Shown here piece after piece: positions 35,090 through 47,265 of a stretch of 64,000 bases of DNA (position 1 is the stretch's first letter; every line of letters starts with the position of its first letter). This stretch comes from Monodelphis domestica (taxonomy: Eukaryota > Chordata > Mammalia > Didelphimorphia > Didelphidae), in assembly GCF_027887165.1 (NCBI RefSeq), contig NC_077227.1, positions 76,130,305 through 76,194,304 of the forward strand, read 5' to 3'. The notes under the pieces were generated by a model, which did no database searches, had not been told where the DNA came from, and saw nothing but the letters and a program-made list of their open reading frames with translations. Position numbers and translations under genes: made by a program.

Positions 35090-35305
35090 AGACTCAAGAA
35101 CTTAAATGACTCCCCCAAGTCATACAGCAAAGTATTTGAATCTAGGTTTCCAGACTTTGAATCTAGCTCTTTTTCTTCTTACCACTGAACTATGACATCT
35201 ATCCGTTAGCACACAAATGAAACCAGTGAGATAGGCAGGCAATGAGTCCTTCATTCTCTGTTAGCTCTTTGTTCTTCCCCACTTCCTGTCCTAACTTGTT
35301 CTTTA
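35090..35305 (+). repeat. Left arm of a large inverted repeat
   Basis: Pairs with 36243-36458. The best stretch, about 70 bp from 35188 (aactatgacatct..ttcattctct), has only about 4 mismatches. The outer part of the arm is an antisense MIR ('catacagcaaagtatttgaa'); the inner part is not MIR. Confidence 0.85.
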
Positions 35306-35307
35306 TA

Positions 35308-35460
<153 letters not shown>

Positions 35461-36242
35461 AGGGAGGGGAATGAGCATCTCTCTTCAGAAGGGAAGTGTA
35501 GTCTTATGTTAGTTTCCAAGGCTGATTGAGTCAATCCCTCACCCTCAAGTGAGAAACCAAACTATCCTGGATGAACTTTTTTCCAGTAGATCTCTAATGT
35601 TTCCCCAAAGTAATTATTGTATGTTTTAATCCTTTGTGTTCAATAAATTTATACCCCTGTGCTCAAGGAGAAAACCGCGTGTGCAATTTATTGGGTGCAA
35701 TCTGCCAAGACGTGCTATTGCCAAGTTCAAAAGATTCCAAGTTTGCAAAACTCTAGCTCTGCAGGAGAATTCCAGGGAGGCATTTGGGTAATAATCTGGA
35801 TAATTTCAGATTCCTACTTTAAAAGAATCTTCTATTTTGGGGGGTTCTTCAATCTAACCTGGTATGCAGGCTATGACAGTCCTCTTGTTATTTCAAGGTC
35901 CTGTCCTTTGGCCCCTTTACAGTATTCCTGGGTTTTTCTCAATCCATTTGGCCGATTTCGACTAATGAAGGAGGAACAGAGTTAACTAGTGATTTTGAGA
36001 GAGTCAATCGGGTGTTTCTCTTTCTACCCAGACATGTGTACAGAAAGCTTTTAGAGGGATTCACACACAGTGTCATTTTAGGGAAGAGTAGGATGCTTCC
36101 CAGGTCACAGCATGGACATACACAACGTTTGTTCCCTCTCATAATCATGTAGACTAACGGAAATGAGAATAAAAGGATGAAGAAGAAGGAAAAAGTAAGA
36201 CAAAGAACAAATGCAGAGAAGAGAATCATCGTGAAGTGAGGA
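35461..36242. other. Spacer of the inverted repeat, unassigned
   Basis: About 780 bp. AATAAA at 35641-35646 and the surrounding composition are LTR-like, but no TG..CA ends could be fixed, so it is left unassigned. Confidence 0.4.
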
Positions 36243-36458
36243 ATGAGAACAAGTTAGAACAAAGAGTGGAGAAGAGCAAAAAGCTAAGAGAATGAAGGAC
36301 TCATTGCCTGCCTATCCCACTGGTTTCATTTGTGTGCTAATGGGTAGATGTCATAGTTAACTGTTAAGAGGAAAAAAAGTTAGGCCGAAAATTTGGAAAC
36401 CTAGATTCAAATGCTTTGCTTGTGTGACTGAGGAGACGTAATTTTACTTCTTGGGCCT
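36243..36458 (-). repeat. Right arm of the large inverted repeat
   Basis: Reverse complement of the left arm with a few small indels. It carries the MIR in plus orientation at its outer end ('gattcaaatgctttgcttgt'). Confidence 0.85.
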
Positions 36459-36756
36459 CTCTAATTTCTCATTTGTTGTGTCAATCTCATTGTCCTTTAA
36501 CCAAATCACAAGAGACGGAGCCGAGAGCAGAAGCATCCCTGGTTATTCAGATGCAGGGAGGATAGGATCTCTCAAGGGTTGCTGAGTCCTTTTCAAGGCT
36601 GCTTATCTATCATTGGTGTCCACCTTTCACCCTTCCAGCTACTCTGTCTCCAGGAAACTGTAGCATGCACAGCAACCACACCGTTATAAAACCATTTGAG
36701 CAGATGGGCTAAACCAAGTTGAAGGTAACTGACAGTCTCAAACCTGTTGGTAAGTG

Positions 36757-36759
36757 GTA

Positions 36760-36817
<58 letters not shown>
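36757..36817. repeat. (GT)n microsatellite
   Basis: GT dinucleotides with one interrupting TATAT near the start. Confidence 0.95.
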
Positions 36818-36818
<1 letters not shown>

Positions 36819-36904
36819 GGGGTGTCTACCCCAGTCACAATTTCTGGTGGAAAAAGCAGACGAAAATAATTTCTTCTGACAGGCATGAAAGTGACTGATA
36901 TTAT

Positions 36905-37142
36905 CTCTGTGGAGCATTTAGAGTTTGGTCAGACATCAAAGATGCCAAGGTCATCCATTGCATCTTGAGTCATCACCAGTTCTGACTTTTGTCTTGCCAC
37001 TGGACCTCAGTGATTCAGGGAGAGAGAGTCAGGCTAATGGCTGTGCAACTGCCTCACTTTAATGCAATGCACACAAAAGTCAAGATTCACCCCAGGATAC
37101 CATTGGTCTTCTTCAAAGATGAAGGATGAACAAAGTATATTT
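36905..37142 (+). mobile_element. Marsupial LINE 3' end, probably RTE-like
   Basis: 'gccaaggtcatccattgcat', 'tgacttttgtcttgccactg', 'caactgcctcactttaatgc', 'cattggtcttcttcaaagat' match a common marsupial repeat end as I recall it. Family assignment is tentative. Confidence 0.55.
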
Positions 37143-37191
37143 AATGGGATCCTGGTTTTTGAACTGCGTGGAACTGAACATTATTAACTTT

Positions 37192-37387
37192 TAAAAAATG
37201 CTTGCCTTAGAATTAGTACTAAATATCAGTTCTGAGGCAGAAGAGGTATAAGGGCTAGGCAATGGGGGTTAAGTGACTTGCCCAGGGTCACACAGTTTGG
37301 AAGTGTCTAAGGCCAGAATTAAACCCAGGATCAGCATCCCAGTCTGCAGACCCAGCTCTCTACCCACTGAGCCACCTAGCTGCCCCA
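37192..37387 (-). mobile_element. Class A SINE, full length
   Basis: 'cttgccttagaattagtact' to 'gagccacctagctgcccca'. Confidence 0.88.
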
Positions 37388-37389
37388 CA

Positions 37390-37827
37390 TGATTAAATTA
37401 TTATCATGGTAATGCTGGGTTGACCTGAAATGAGGCCAAAGGTGAATACTGGATAATCTCCCTAAAAAAGAAGGAATAATTTTTTTAGTGTACATCTCTA
37501 CTCAATATACAATAAAAATATAAAATTTCACAAGCCCTTGGCCTGAAAGACTTCCTTCTCTTATTTTGACCAGAAGGATGGAGCAAGTGAAAGGCCCTGA
37601 GAACGTAAGTCAGAGCAGAATTGTAACAATAGGGCAAATCATTAAGGTTTGGACAAAGGGATCTGGAGGGAGCCTTCCAATTGCAAAGCTAAGCTCCTCT
37701 GCTCCTTTAAGGATTCAAGCAGTACTGTGCTGCAGGTTCCCTATTTCACCACTAGATGGCACAGTTAAGGCACGGTGCTGGCTGGATTCACTGGAAGGGA
37801 AGCTACTGCGGAAGTCAGTTGGGTATT
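37390..37827. other. Intergenic unique sequence with a CTCF-like motif
   Basis: No repeat recognised. CCACTAGATGGCACAG at 37749-37764 is a good match to the CTCF core. Confidence 0.45.
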
Positions 37828-37915
37828 TTCTATGTGCAAGACCCTTTGGTGGGTGCGGAGGAAATAAAGGGGGAATGACTGGTCCTTGCCCTCAATTAGC
37901 AAATGGGGAATTAAC
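37828..37915 (-). mobile_element. L2 3' end fragment
   Basis: 'ttctatgtgcaagacccttt', 'ctggtccttgccctcaatta'. Confidence 0.55.
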
Positions 37916-38209
37916 TGAACCAGGCTTGTTGATGGGACCTGCCTATATCAGATGGGCTTTAAAGAGAACCCATCCCCGGTCCATGGAGGGATTTAAAGTT
38001 GTTAAATTGGGGAAATCTCTCTTTTTTTTTCTCTGATAAATATGGCAGGTTGGGTGCTTAGGGAACCAAAGTCGTGTACTCTGATTCTAACCCTCCACTT
38101 GCCCTAGATATGTCCATAGGCACCAAGTTCTAGGATTTATTCCTTCCAAATATCTTTTCTTGGCTACTATTTATTAGCCAAGAAAGCCTGGGGTCTCACT
38201 ACCTCAGTG

Positions 38210-38515
38210 AGGTGTGATGGAAAGCACTTAACCAAAATCCAGAAGAAGGTCTAGGTTTGAGTCCCAGCTTTGTGAATAAGGAGAAATGATAGGACCCTGG
38301 AGACCATCCAGTCCAATGCTCTCATTTTACAGATGAGGAAACTGAGGCACAGAAAGATTAAATAATAATCTCTGGGAAAACAGCTAATGAAAGTGCCTGG
38401 GAGGATTTGAACCCAGATCTTCCTAATTGCAAGCCCAGTGTCCTATCCACTACACCAATGCTGCCATTCCTCAGGCAACTCTGAGCCTCAGTTTGCTTAT
38501 ATGTAAAATGAGCAG
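38210..38515. mobile_element. MIR (+) interrupted by an antisense MIR
   Basis: Plus MIR text at 38210-38285 ('aggtttgagtcccagctttg') and 38465-38515 ('ctgagcctcagtttgcttat') encloses an antisense copy at 38286-38462 ('ttacagatgaggaaactgag'). Confidence 0.65.
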
Positions 38516-38760
38516 GCAGGTAGCATAGTGGATAGAATGCTAGGAAGATCTACATTTAAATCTGGCCTCAAACACTTACTAGCTGTGCAACCCTGGTCAA
38601 GTCATTTAACTTTGTGGCCTCAGTTTCTTCATCTGTAAAATGAGCTGGAAAAGGAAATGACAAACCACTCCAGTGTCTGCCAAGAAAACCCCAAATGGCG
38701 TTTTGAAGAGTCAGATACAACTGAAACAAGTGAACAAGTGAAACAAGTGAACACAACAAC
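38516..38760 (+). mobile_element. Mar-1-like CORE-SINE, copy 2 of a duplicated unit
   Basis: Full Mar-1-like SINE sharing the TCTGCC shortening with the copy at 23835-24078, plus a local AAGTGAAC expansion in its tail. Confidence 0.88.
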
Positions 38761-38945
38761 AAAATGGAAAAATAATAATTGCCTTTCATTTCTCACAGGG
38801 TTGTTAATAAGAAAAGTGCTTTGTAATCTGTGCAAGAGTACAGAAATCCAAACTCTCCATAGGACTTTGCACCTCTCTGTGTTTCGCATTTCCCCTTGAA
38901 TTCTAGTATTGTAGGTGTGTATCTGCCTTTCCTCCCCTACTAGAT
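38761..38945 (+). repeat. Downstream flank shared with 24079-24255
   Basis: MIR-like start ('ctcacagggttgttaataag'), then 'agagtacagaaatccaaact' and 'ctccataggactttgcacct', as in the first copy. Confidence 0.8.
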
Positions 38946-38949
38946 GCAA

Positions 38950-39394
38950 TAGGCAGACCGACTGCATATAGCATTTCCTCAGCCCATAACATTATTCTGA
39001 AATGCCCATCATACAGTATAGGCAAGCCCCATGTCACAACACTGAAGTGATGGTTTTGGCTCAAATGTTCATTTATAACATAACATTGTTCCTATGGAGT
39101 TAACTGTGGGCTCCACCCTCCACCCCCAGCCCCAGCCCCATGAAGTTGTTTTTCCTAAACCTCATTTTAGTGATGGGGGCTCGAGCTCACAGAGCTAGTA
39201 AGCGCCAATGCTGGAACTTGAAGCAATACTTTGAACCTAGGTCAGATGGCTTAATATGGAGTTCTCAACTTCCTCTAGTCGATATCCAGTCCCTAAACTT
39301 TAAAATGAATTCAACTTTCTCCATTTTTTTTTCTGGATTGTTTCTCTGTGGATTTAATATGAAATAACCCAATTTCACAAAATGAAAAATAAAC
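38950..39394. other. Intergenic; antisense MIR piece only
   Basis: 39155-39255 resembles an antisense MIR ('cacagagctagtaagcgcca'). The rest is unassigned. Confidence 0.45.
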
Positions 39395-39780
39395 AGAGAA
39401 TGCTGGACCTGGGATACCTCATCCAGTTCTCCCTTTTTGTTTTGTTTTATTTTAAACCCTTACCTTCCATCTTGGAATCAATACTGTGTATTGGCTACAA
39501 GGCAGAAGAGTGGTAAGAGTGGTAGGCAATGGGGGTTAAGTGACTTGCCCAGGGTCACACAGCTGGGAAGTGCCTGAGGCTAGATTTGAACCTTGATCCT
39601 CCCATCTCTAGGCCTGGCTTTCAATCCACTGAGCTACCCAGCTGCTCCCCAATTCTCCCATTTTAAATGGGAAGAGACTGAGACCCAGAGAAATAAAATG
39701 ATTTTCTAATTTTTATAATAAGTTTATTGGTCTCAGACTCAGAACAAAAACCCAGGCTGTCTGACTCTAAATAAGCCCGA
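39395..39780 (-). mobile_element. MIR carrying a class A SINE
   Basis: Antisense MIR flanks (39395-39435, 39651-39780) around a full class A SINE at 39436-39650. CCAGTTCTCCCTTTT / CCAATTCTCCCATTTT form its target duplication. Confidence 0.82.
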
Positions 39781-39784
39781 GCTA

Positions 39785-40308
39785 TCAGTAATACTTTTTT
39801 ATGCATGTAGTAAGCAGCACAAAGTATTTTCTTGATTCTGTGGGCAATGCTATAAGAAGGGACTGCACCATTGTGAGGCCACTACTATGGATGGGAGGGA
39901 GGAGCAGGATGAAGCCAGGCGAGGTTGGAACTCATCTAGGGTACAACTACAGAGGGAAGGAAAATTCTCATTTGGTAGTTTCTTCATTTAATCATTCTTA
40001 CCAACTCATTGCTGAAAGAATCTATTTCTACATTGATTCAGAACTGAAAATGTTCTCAGCACCCTATAAATTTCAGCACTTTGGGATAAAGCTCCATTTA
40101 TCCTACCTTAGTTATATCTCTACTTTAAGTTGCTTTTCTGGTTCCTACATGTGTCCCCATAGGACATGGCTGATGGCTTATGAAGTAGTTTTGCTATATA
40201 TACATATACACACATTTCTTACTGACTAGACCTTTGAGTTTATCTATGTAGGAGCTTCTGGCCAGTAACTTTCTCTAGCTATACATGTAGTTATAATCTC
40301 AAAAGAGT
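39785..40308. other. Intergenic, no recognised feature
   Basis: No repeat or gene identified. Confidence 0.35.
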
Positions 40309-40309
40309 T

Positions 40310-40720
40310 GTTTGTTGTTAGGGGCACTAAAAGTTTAAGCCCAGAATCACCCAGGAATAATATCAGAAATAGAATTTGGACTCCTGACTTCCAGGCTCTT
40401 AAGTCCAGTACTCTACCTGCCATACTACCTTCCTACCTGCCATACTGCCTTTCAATAAAGAAGTATTTGCTGGGAAACACAGTGAATAAAGCATCAACTC
40501 TGGACTCAGAAAGACCTGAGTTTAAAGCCAGCCTCAGACACTTATTAGCCATTTGGCTTCTGGTCAATGCAGTCACTTCACCTCTATTTGTCTCAGTTTC
40601 CTCATCCATAAAATGGGGACAATATGCCATCCAGCCCCCCAGGTTATTATAAAGATCAAATGAGATAATAATTATGAATTGCTTAGCACATAAAATGCTT
40701 GGCACAAAGTAAAAGCAAAA
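40310..40720. mobile_element. MIR (-) fragment followed by full MIR (+)
   Basis: 40320-40440 is antisense MIR ('gaatttggactcctgacttc') with a small tandem TACCTGCCATACT. 40460-40720 is a nearly complete plus MIR ending 'aaaatgcttggcacaaagta'. Confidence 0.75.
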
Positions 40721-40754
40721 GAAAGGTTAGCAATTTTATAATAATAATAATAAT

Positions 40755-41890
40755 ATCTAGGTCTTAGTAGTATAAATAATGAATCCCCTGAAGAACTTAC
40801 ATTTTGCATTTGTACTATTCAGAATTATAACTATGCAAAATATAGTAACTGATTCCAGCCCAATGGAAATAGGCAGAGTGAATTTGAATAGTTTAACTAC
40901 TTTGGGGAATTATTGTTATTTGGGAAGGCAGGTTGTAGGCAAATTGTGGAGGTCTTTGAACGTCATGTTGGACTTGAACTGAGATCTTCTTGACTTTGAG
41001 GCCAGTTTGCTGTCCCCTCTGCCATGACTTTCTTGCTTTATACAGATGGCTGAGAATGATGGTAACCAACGATTTCCACCCTATTTTGCTCCCCGGAATT
41101 TGCTTTAATGCTCCCCTCACAAATTGCTTTCTTGGGTGTTCTAACACATCCCAGCAGTTGCAAATGGAAGACAAGCTTTTCAGACTTGTTAATAAATTGA
41201 AACTTGACTCTTCCTTACAATCTAGGAAACTCTCCGAACTGAGACATTTCCCCGAGGTGAAGGGAAAAGGCTTGATTCTTTAATGAGAACATTAAACTCT
41301 GTTTCACCTCTCTTTTCTTGATGCCAAAGGCTTCTTCATCAGGATGGATGCTTGGGGTAGAAGCTCTTGTCTCTTGCTGGGTAATTTCCTTGTACCATTT
41401 CTCTTAGATAGCCCATATATGTGCCATCACGTTCTGTGTTATCAGCAGAGAACAATGCAGCCTCACGATGAAAAGCAGCTCTTTCTGGGTCCCTTCTTTT
41501 CCTTAATTGGTACTGTTGTCTACCAAGAAATCTAAGCTTAGCACAAGGGCTCACTTGACAGATCCAGCACTATTGTTCTAAAATGAGACATTTTTTCTGG
41601 TGATAAATGAAGATCCTGGGATTTAGACTAGCCAAATTGCTAACAGATAAATATAGTTTACCCAGCTAAGTTGTGTTTCTGATGACTTTATCAGTTATCA
41701 TTGTTGTTCCAGTTCTTGGAATTCAAGCTAAGCATTTTATTGGAACAAAAACCCTAGGATCTGCTTCATGGTAACTCTTTCAGGGCCAGGGACTCATCCC
41801 CCAGACACCAAGGACCTAAGTCCTTCTTTATTACAAGAACTTCGTGAGTTTGTCCATGGAAGCACATTTGCTCTTTTAGGCCATCAGAGA
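40755..41890. other. Intergenic, largely unassigned
   Basis: Apart from a short antisense MIR head (40960-41030) and an L2 end at 41895-41940, no repeat or exon is recognised in this 1.1 kb. Confidence 0.4.
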
Positions 41891-41939
41891 GTGAGCCCAT
41901 TGATAAGCATTTATTAAGCACCTTCTGTGTGCCAGGATT

Positions 41940-42075
41940 TAGCGTGGGATTTGGGGGCAGAGTAACTGGGTTCTAATATGACTTCCTTACTATCCGTGTG
42001 ATGGTAGATAAGTCATTTAATCTCTCCAAGTCTCAGTTTCTTCATCTGTAAAATGGAGGAGTTGGTTTAACTACT
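41940..42075 (+). mobile_element. MIR
   Basis: 'gataagtcatttaatctctc', 'cagtttcttcatctgtaaaa'. Further MIR scraps at 42265-42365 and 42580-42685. Confidence 0.7.
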
Positions 42076-42839
42076 TTTTAAGTGCCCTGAGAGGCATTCT
42101 GACCCCTTATGAATCTTCTGAAGGTCTTTCAACCTCTGTCTGTTATCCATATCAGATAAAGAGGCAAAAAACAGGGCTTTAGCTATATTTCGATACTGAA
42201 GTGTTTAAAAAGGGCTAAGATGTGATTCCCTCACAGTGGTAATATAACTAACACCTTTAAGGGACACAGTATGTTATAGTGCAAATAATTCTAAATTGGA
42301 AGATAGAAGAACTTTTAAAACTATGTGACCATGGATCATTTCTGAACCTGGTAGTTACATCATCAGCCTCTTTCCCCTGACCCCCACCTAGTTTTTATAG
42401 CCTTGGTCAGTGTTCTTCCAGTGTTGTTGTACCCCAGGTGAGCTTGCCACCCTTCCCATTCTTTCCTCAGGAGCACAAATTCCTAATTATAATCAGGTCA
42501 ATAATATATAATAATATGGAATTGTATATATTACTCTATTATGTTGTGTTATATATTATGATGTAATAATATAAGTAGACTAGCCTCTACCTCCCAGGAT
42601 TTTTGTAAGTATAAAATGAGAAAATATTTGTTGGACACTTTGTAAACCTTAGAGAGTAATATAAATGTTGGCTGTTACAGTTCTCCATTTGCAATTGATT
42701 CTTTGAACCTAAAGGTAGGACTTTACAATTGTCCTAGTTCAATTTCATCTAGGTCCACAGTTTCAGTCTGCCATTATCATTCCAAAATTTAATTCTAAGC
42801 CATAAATTTCTCATCCATGAAATAAGGAAGTCAGACTTT

Positions 42840-43390
42840 CACAAAACACAGAATGTTAGAACTGTCAAGACTCACTATAGCTACCTAGTCTAATCCATAT
42901 TCCAAAAGGAATTCTGTCTTCAACAGACTTGACAGCTTGTCATTCAGCTTCTGCTTGTAGACTTCTAAGGAATGGGAACTCATGATTCTTCAAGAGAGTC
43001 AATTCTACTAATGTATTATTCTAACTATTAGGACATCAAGGTTACATTTGCTTTTGCAGCTTCCACACTTATTCCTAGTTCTGCCCCATTGGACCAGGCT
43101 CAAGAAGACCAATCCTTCTTTCATGTGACAGCCCCTTCGGTACTTGAAGACAGCTCTCATGCTTCTCCCAAGTCTGTTCTCCAGGCTAAACATCCCCAAT
43201 GTCTTTAAACAAGCATTATATGAGATAGATTCAAGACCATTCAGTATTCAGACCTTCTTCCTCTGGGCACTTTCCACCTTATCAATGTCTTTCATCAACT
43301 TTAGTGCTTCAGGCTGAACATAATCTCCAGAAGTAGTCTGACATACTTCTGGCAGAGTATATTGAGACTACTGGATTGCCCAAGGGCCCT
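42840..43390 (-). mobile_element. CR1/L3 3' end
   Basis: Reverse L3 3' region: 'cagcttctgcttgtagactt', 'cttccacacttattcctagt', 'cggtacttgaagacagctct', 'ctgttctccaggctaaacat', 'ccaccttatcaatgtctttc'. Confidence 0.85.
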
Positions 43391-43570
43391 AGCAGAGCTG
43401 GGATGAGATCTGATATCTCCAAGTGAAAGAAAATTAACTCTGGGTCTTCCCCCTAGTCATCATGGAATCATAGGTTCATGGATTTAAAAATAGAAGGACC
43501 TTTGGCTTGCTGATAATTGGAAGCTATGTTCTTTCTGTCTCTGTCTCTCTCTCAACAATGTCTCCTGATT

Positions 43571-44163
43571 CTTTTTTATTTTTATTTTTTTTAAAGCAAT
43601 AGACCTTTATTATAGGATGGGTTTAGGAGTGTGGGTGGAATCAGTTTGTTAACACATATAAAAGAAGAATCAAGGGAAGGATACAGCCAAGCTAGTTCCC
43701 TGACACTTCCACACAAAGTTCAGGTAAGGGATACAGCAGGGAGGCTCTGTGATGTGAGGGAAGGTCATGGATGCTATGGAGAACAGGAGGGGAAGTTGGT
43801 AAATTAGTCAGTCACTGATATCACATTGAGGACTGATTGGGAAACCCCTGACTTTACAAGAGCAGGGCATGTAAGATTCTATTGTGTTTTCCAGTTTATC
43901 ATTTCATTTGATTTCTGGGCTTCTTGATCCAATTGGGAGTTCCTGTCTTTTAGACTGTTATTTTCTTTTTGAACTATTTCCAACTTTTTTTGCCAAAACT
44001 CCTCCATTTTTCTCAAAATCAGATTTAAATTCTTCAAGAGTTTGTGGCCAATTTCCATTTTTTTTGGGGGGGGGGAAGGTTTGGATGCATTTAATCGTTT
44101 GTTGTCCTTTGCTATTTCCTCTGTAGTCTGGATTTTTTCTCCATAAAACTTATCCAAGGTCAA
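43571..44163 (-). pseudogene. Retrocopy with poly(A) signal and tail, source gene not identified
   Basis: On the minus strand a 94-codon open frame (44163-43879) encodes a charged, coiled-coil-like peptide (KMEEFWQKKLEIVQKENNSL). A 270-base 3' UTR-like stretch, AATAAA at 43611-43606 and an A-rich tail at about 43592-43571 follow. That is the form of a reverse-transcribed mRNA. An L1 ORF1-type coiled coil is an alternative. No domain family could be named. Confidence 0.5.
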
Positions 44164-44170
44164 AGCCTTC

Positions 44171-45036
44171 TTCTTTTTATTTATTTATTTTATTTATTTT
44201 GATTTTTTCCTAGAAGGATCAGAAGCAACAAGTACAAGAGAGGACAGTTCTGGTCAATCGCAGTAATGTGTGTATGTACAAATGTTTTGACATTTATGTA
44301 TTGGAAAAGAGGAAGGAAATGTCTTGTTAAAATGCACTCTCATCTCTGATGCATCTGAGACACTGAACTGAATTTGCAGGACAAATTGAAACTACATAGC
44401 TAAGTCTAATAATGACTCTAATGAAGAATAAATCAGTTGGAGTATAGAGATAATTTTGTTCTGATGTCTGCAGGTCACCTAGGGACTGGCCAATTGAGTA
44501 ATCTCCAAGGAACTGACTGTGGTAGCATCTGCCTAGACACTAATTTTATCCAGATGGGTCGGCCTTGATAATCTTCACATTAGCAGTAGAACAGTCCCTG
44601 GCATTTAATTCTACCATATCCACTTGATTCACTATCCCTTTGCTCTGGCACATGTGGTCAAAAATGGTGTGCTTTCCATTGGGTGAGGCCAGAGTTGCAA
44701 AGGATTGACTGCCATTGTTGCCTGGCCCTACATTGGCCATTTCAAGAATATTGATCCCTATGAATTTCAGTTCTAGATAAGTTCATCTGTGTTGTGCTCG
44801 CCAAAGGTAGATGTACTCCCTCTACCTGTTCTTGTTGGATCACTACCCTGGACTATGATGTCTTTAATGATCTTATAAAAGTTAGTGCCATTGTAGAAAT
44901 CACATTGAGTCAATTATAAAAAGTTCTTCCAGGTCTTGGGGACATGCTTTCAATATAGCTGTAACACAATGGTGCCCATGCTTTATTCCAGGAAGACTTT
45001 GATTGGCTGTCAGGAAATAGAGAGTACCACTGTCAT
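44171..45036 (-). pseudogene. PPIL1P: PPIL1 processed pseudogene (peptidyl-prolyl isomerase-like 1)
   Basis: Intronless copy of the spliceosomal cyclophilin PPIL1. The minus strand from 45036 to 44546 aligns to the whole 166-residue protein: SMGTIVLQLY, KHVPKTWKNF, FYNGTNFYKIIKD, QGSDPTRTGRG, MANVGPGNNGSQSFATLASPNGKHTIF, and the end VKIIKADPSG-stop. At 491 bp against 501 for the intact reading frame it contains small indels and several in-frame stops, so it makes no isomerase. A 3' UTR and an A-rich tail (44209-44171) confirm retroposition. The functional gene lies elsewhere. Confidence 0.9.
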
Positions 45037-45049
45037 ATTGGCACCTTCA

Positions 45050-45420
45050 AGGTTCTTCCATCAGCATTTTCATACTTCTCTTAAAGTTATCCAGGATCAT
45101 ATTAGATTTTTTTTTGGCTGCCATATCGTACTATTTGACTTGTAGGAACTTCTTCCACTAAAATCCCCAAATAGTTTTCAGACAACTTCTGTTGATCCAC
45201 ATCTCCCCTTACTTGTTGTATTCGTGAAAGATCCCAAGCATAAGAAATGTTCTTTGGATCCCACTTTGTATTATTATATTCACTTCCAAAGTTTGACTAT
45301 CAAGGTCATTTTGAATCATGACTCTGCTATCTAGTGTGTCAGCTGCCTCCAGCAGCTGTGTCATCTACAAACTTCATAATTTTACTGTAGGGTTTCTAAG
45401 TTTTCTTCCAATTTGAAGTC
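45050..45420 (-). mobile_element. CR1/L3 ORF2 fragment
   Basis: Minus strand carries the CR1 phrases 'tttgtagatgacacagctgc', 'gattcaaaatgaccttgata' and 'gatatggcagccaaaaaaaa'. The PPIL1 copy landed at its downstream edge. Confidence 0.7.
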
Positions 45421-45954
45421 CTACAGTCTGTTTGAATTAGCTATCCCTCTCAAATTTTCATCATTAACAAATTCTCTAAGAGTGTCTTTAATGCATTCAA
45501 TCAATTTCTTGTTGAATCTCATTAAACTTTAAAATGTGTTATTATTACAGAATTAAAATATATAATTCAGACAAAGAAGATTGACAGGTCACAGTTTAAA
45601 CTGATTACTGCCTAGACTCCTGACTCAAACATAGAAAGGAATTTTCCATTTTCCCCTTATGATTAAGTTGTACCACATGCTGAACAATGTCTATTCACTG
45701 TTTTCTCTCTATCCCCTTCTCCAGTACAGATTTGGCAACCATACAATGAATGGAAAAATAGTTAAAGCAAAAGAATACATCTTGGTACCCTATTTATTTC
45801 TTCTATTCTTAAAGGTTATTTGCAAGAAAAAAGAGCCCAGAGGTAATATTTATAGCTTCAGGTCAATGCACCCATGAGTTTTAAATTCAGTCCTGCAGTT
45901 TCTCTAGAGGAAAGTACAGAAATATATTTTACTGGTAGAGACAGATTTTAGTTG
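45421..45954. other. Intergenic, no recognised feature
   Basis: No confident repeat or gene. Confidence 0.35.
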
Positions 45955-46560
45955 GTTACAGGATGCTGGCAAGATGATTTTTCCCTCCATCACGATACAC
46001 TCCTAGTTTATTGTTGAAATGGCTATGTAAATCTTGTGGGTATCGTTCCCTTCCAAAGCCATAAAAATGATAGAGTTGATTATTTTTATTCCATTTCTCC
46101 CTAGAGCCATCCTCTTTGTTTTGCATGGTGGATGAATTACCATCAGCCATCTTACTTCTGTTTCAAGGATTTTCCCTGTAATTATTCCAGTGTCCACAAG
46201 GTGGCAATCTCTGACCACATTTTTGCTCATGAATATCACTCACTAGAGAATATCCCGGCAATTTAAAGAGGACGATTTGGGATAATATCGCAGTAGAATT
46301 TACGATTTTTCACTCCTAGTACATAATCATACAATAAAAGTGCTAAATGGCCACAGTCGCTGCCATTTCTGCTTAATTTACAATGTACAGACACTCTTCT
46401 GCTATTAACAGTACAGCATTTTCCAGTTATCACAGTTCTCTCTAGTGCCTCAGTCACTCTCCAGGAGCTCATAAGGTGCACTTACTTGGCCAGGAGCAGA
46501 GAAAGAGCTCAGTGGCACTCTCATGACCTGAACAAGGAAGGGCGCTGCCTGCCTATGCAC
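45955..46560. other. Unique-looking block with a CTCF-like motif
   Basis: Balanced base composition, no SINE/LINE text and no coding family. CCACAAGGTGGCAA at 46194-46207 fits the CTCF core. A candidate conserved non-coding block, judged only by absence of repeats. Confidence 0.4.
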
Positions 46561-47265
46561 TGACTTACTGGTAGATCCTTCATAAGCACCAGAGAGAGTG
46601 AGACTCTATCTAATTCCTCATCATTTGCTGCTCATCACTTCTAAATATGAGATTTTGCAGATCTTCAGAACAGGTATGAAAAACAATTCTAGAGTACTTT
46701 CAAAGGGCTCTGAAATATGTTTTTCTAAGATTAAGAAATTCCAAGTGACTGCACTGAGGAGTTCCCCAGAGACTTGTGAAGCTAGAGAGGGAAATGCACT
46801 AGGGGGAAAACGCTCTAGACTTGGACATGGAAGAGACTGGTTTACACTGGCTTTCAAGGCCTCAGTTTCCTTTTCTATAAAATAAAGATGTAGTCTACCT
46901 AATCAATAAGTCCTAAATCTTATTATCTAAGTAGGCTCTGTAGTCGTTGGAAACCCAGAAAAGAAAGAATCCACTGGGGAAAATAGCACATAGTATGTAG
47001 TTCAGGTGTTTGGGGGTGATTTCCAGTGATCTCTTGGATAAGGGAACTCATTGGCATATAGAAATCTCATATACATGGGTTTGGGCTTGTGAATGATCCC
47101 TGAACACAGAGACACAGGAGGACCAATCAGAAATCATGAGGTGTTTCATGAAATGGCTCCCATGGTGCACAAGGAAATGCTGTCCCTGAATGGAACTCAT
47201 CTGTAATTTCTGCTTGCCTGGAGCACTTACCAATGGTTGCACATTTAGCTTGTCTTCCAAGGCTT
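46561..47265. other. Intergenic, no recognised feature
   Basis: A MIR-like phrase near 46850-46890 ('ggcctcagtttccttttcta') is the only hint. Confidence 0.35.

Noticed and set aside
35461-36000. Second retroviral LTR around AATAAA at 35641
   Set aside because: Composition is suggestive, but no convincing TG..CA ends or target duplication could be placed, so it was left unassigned.
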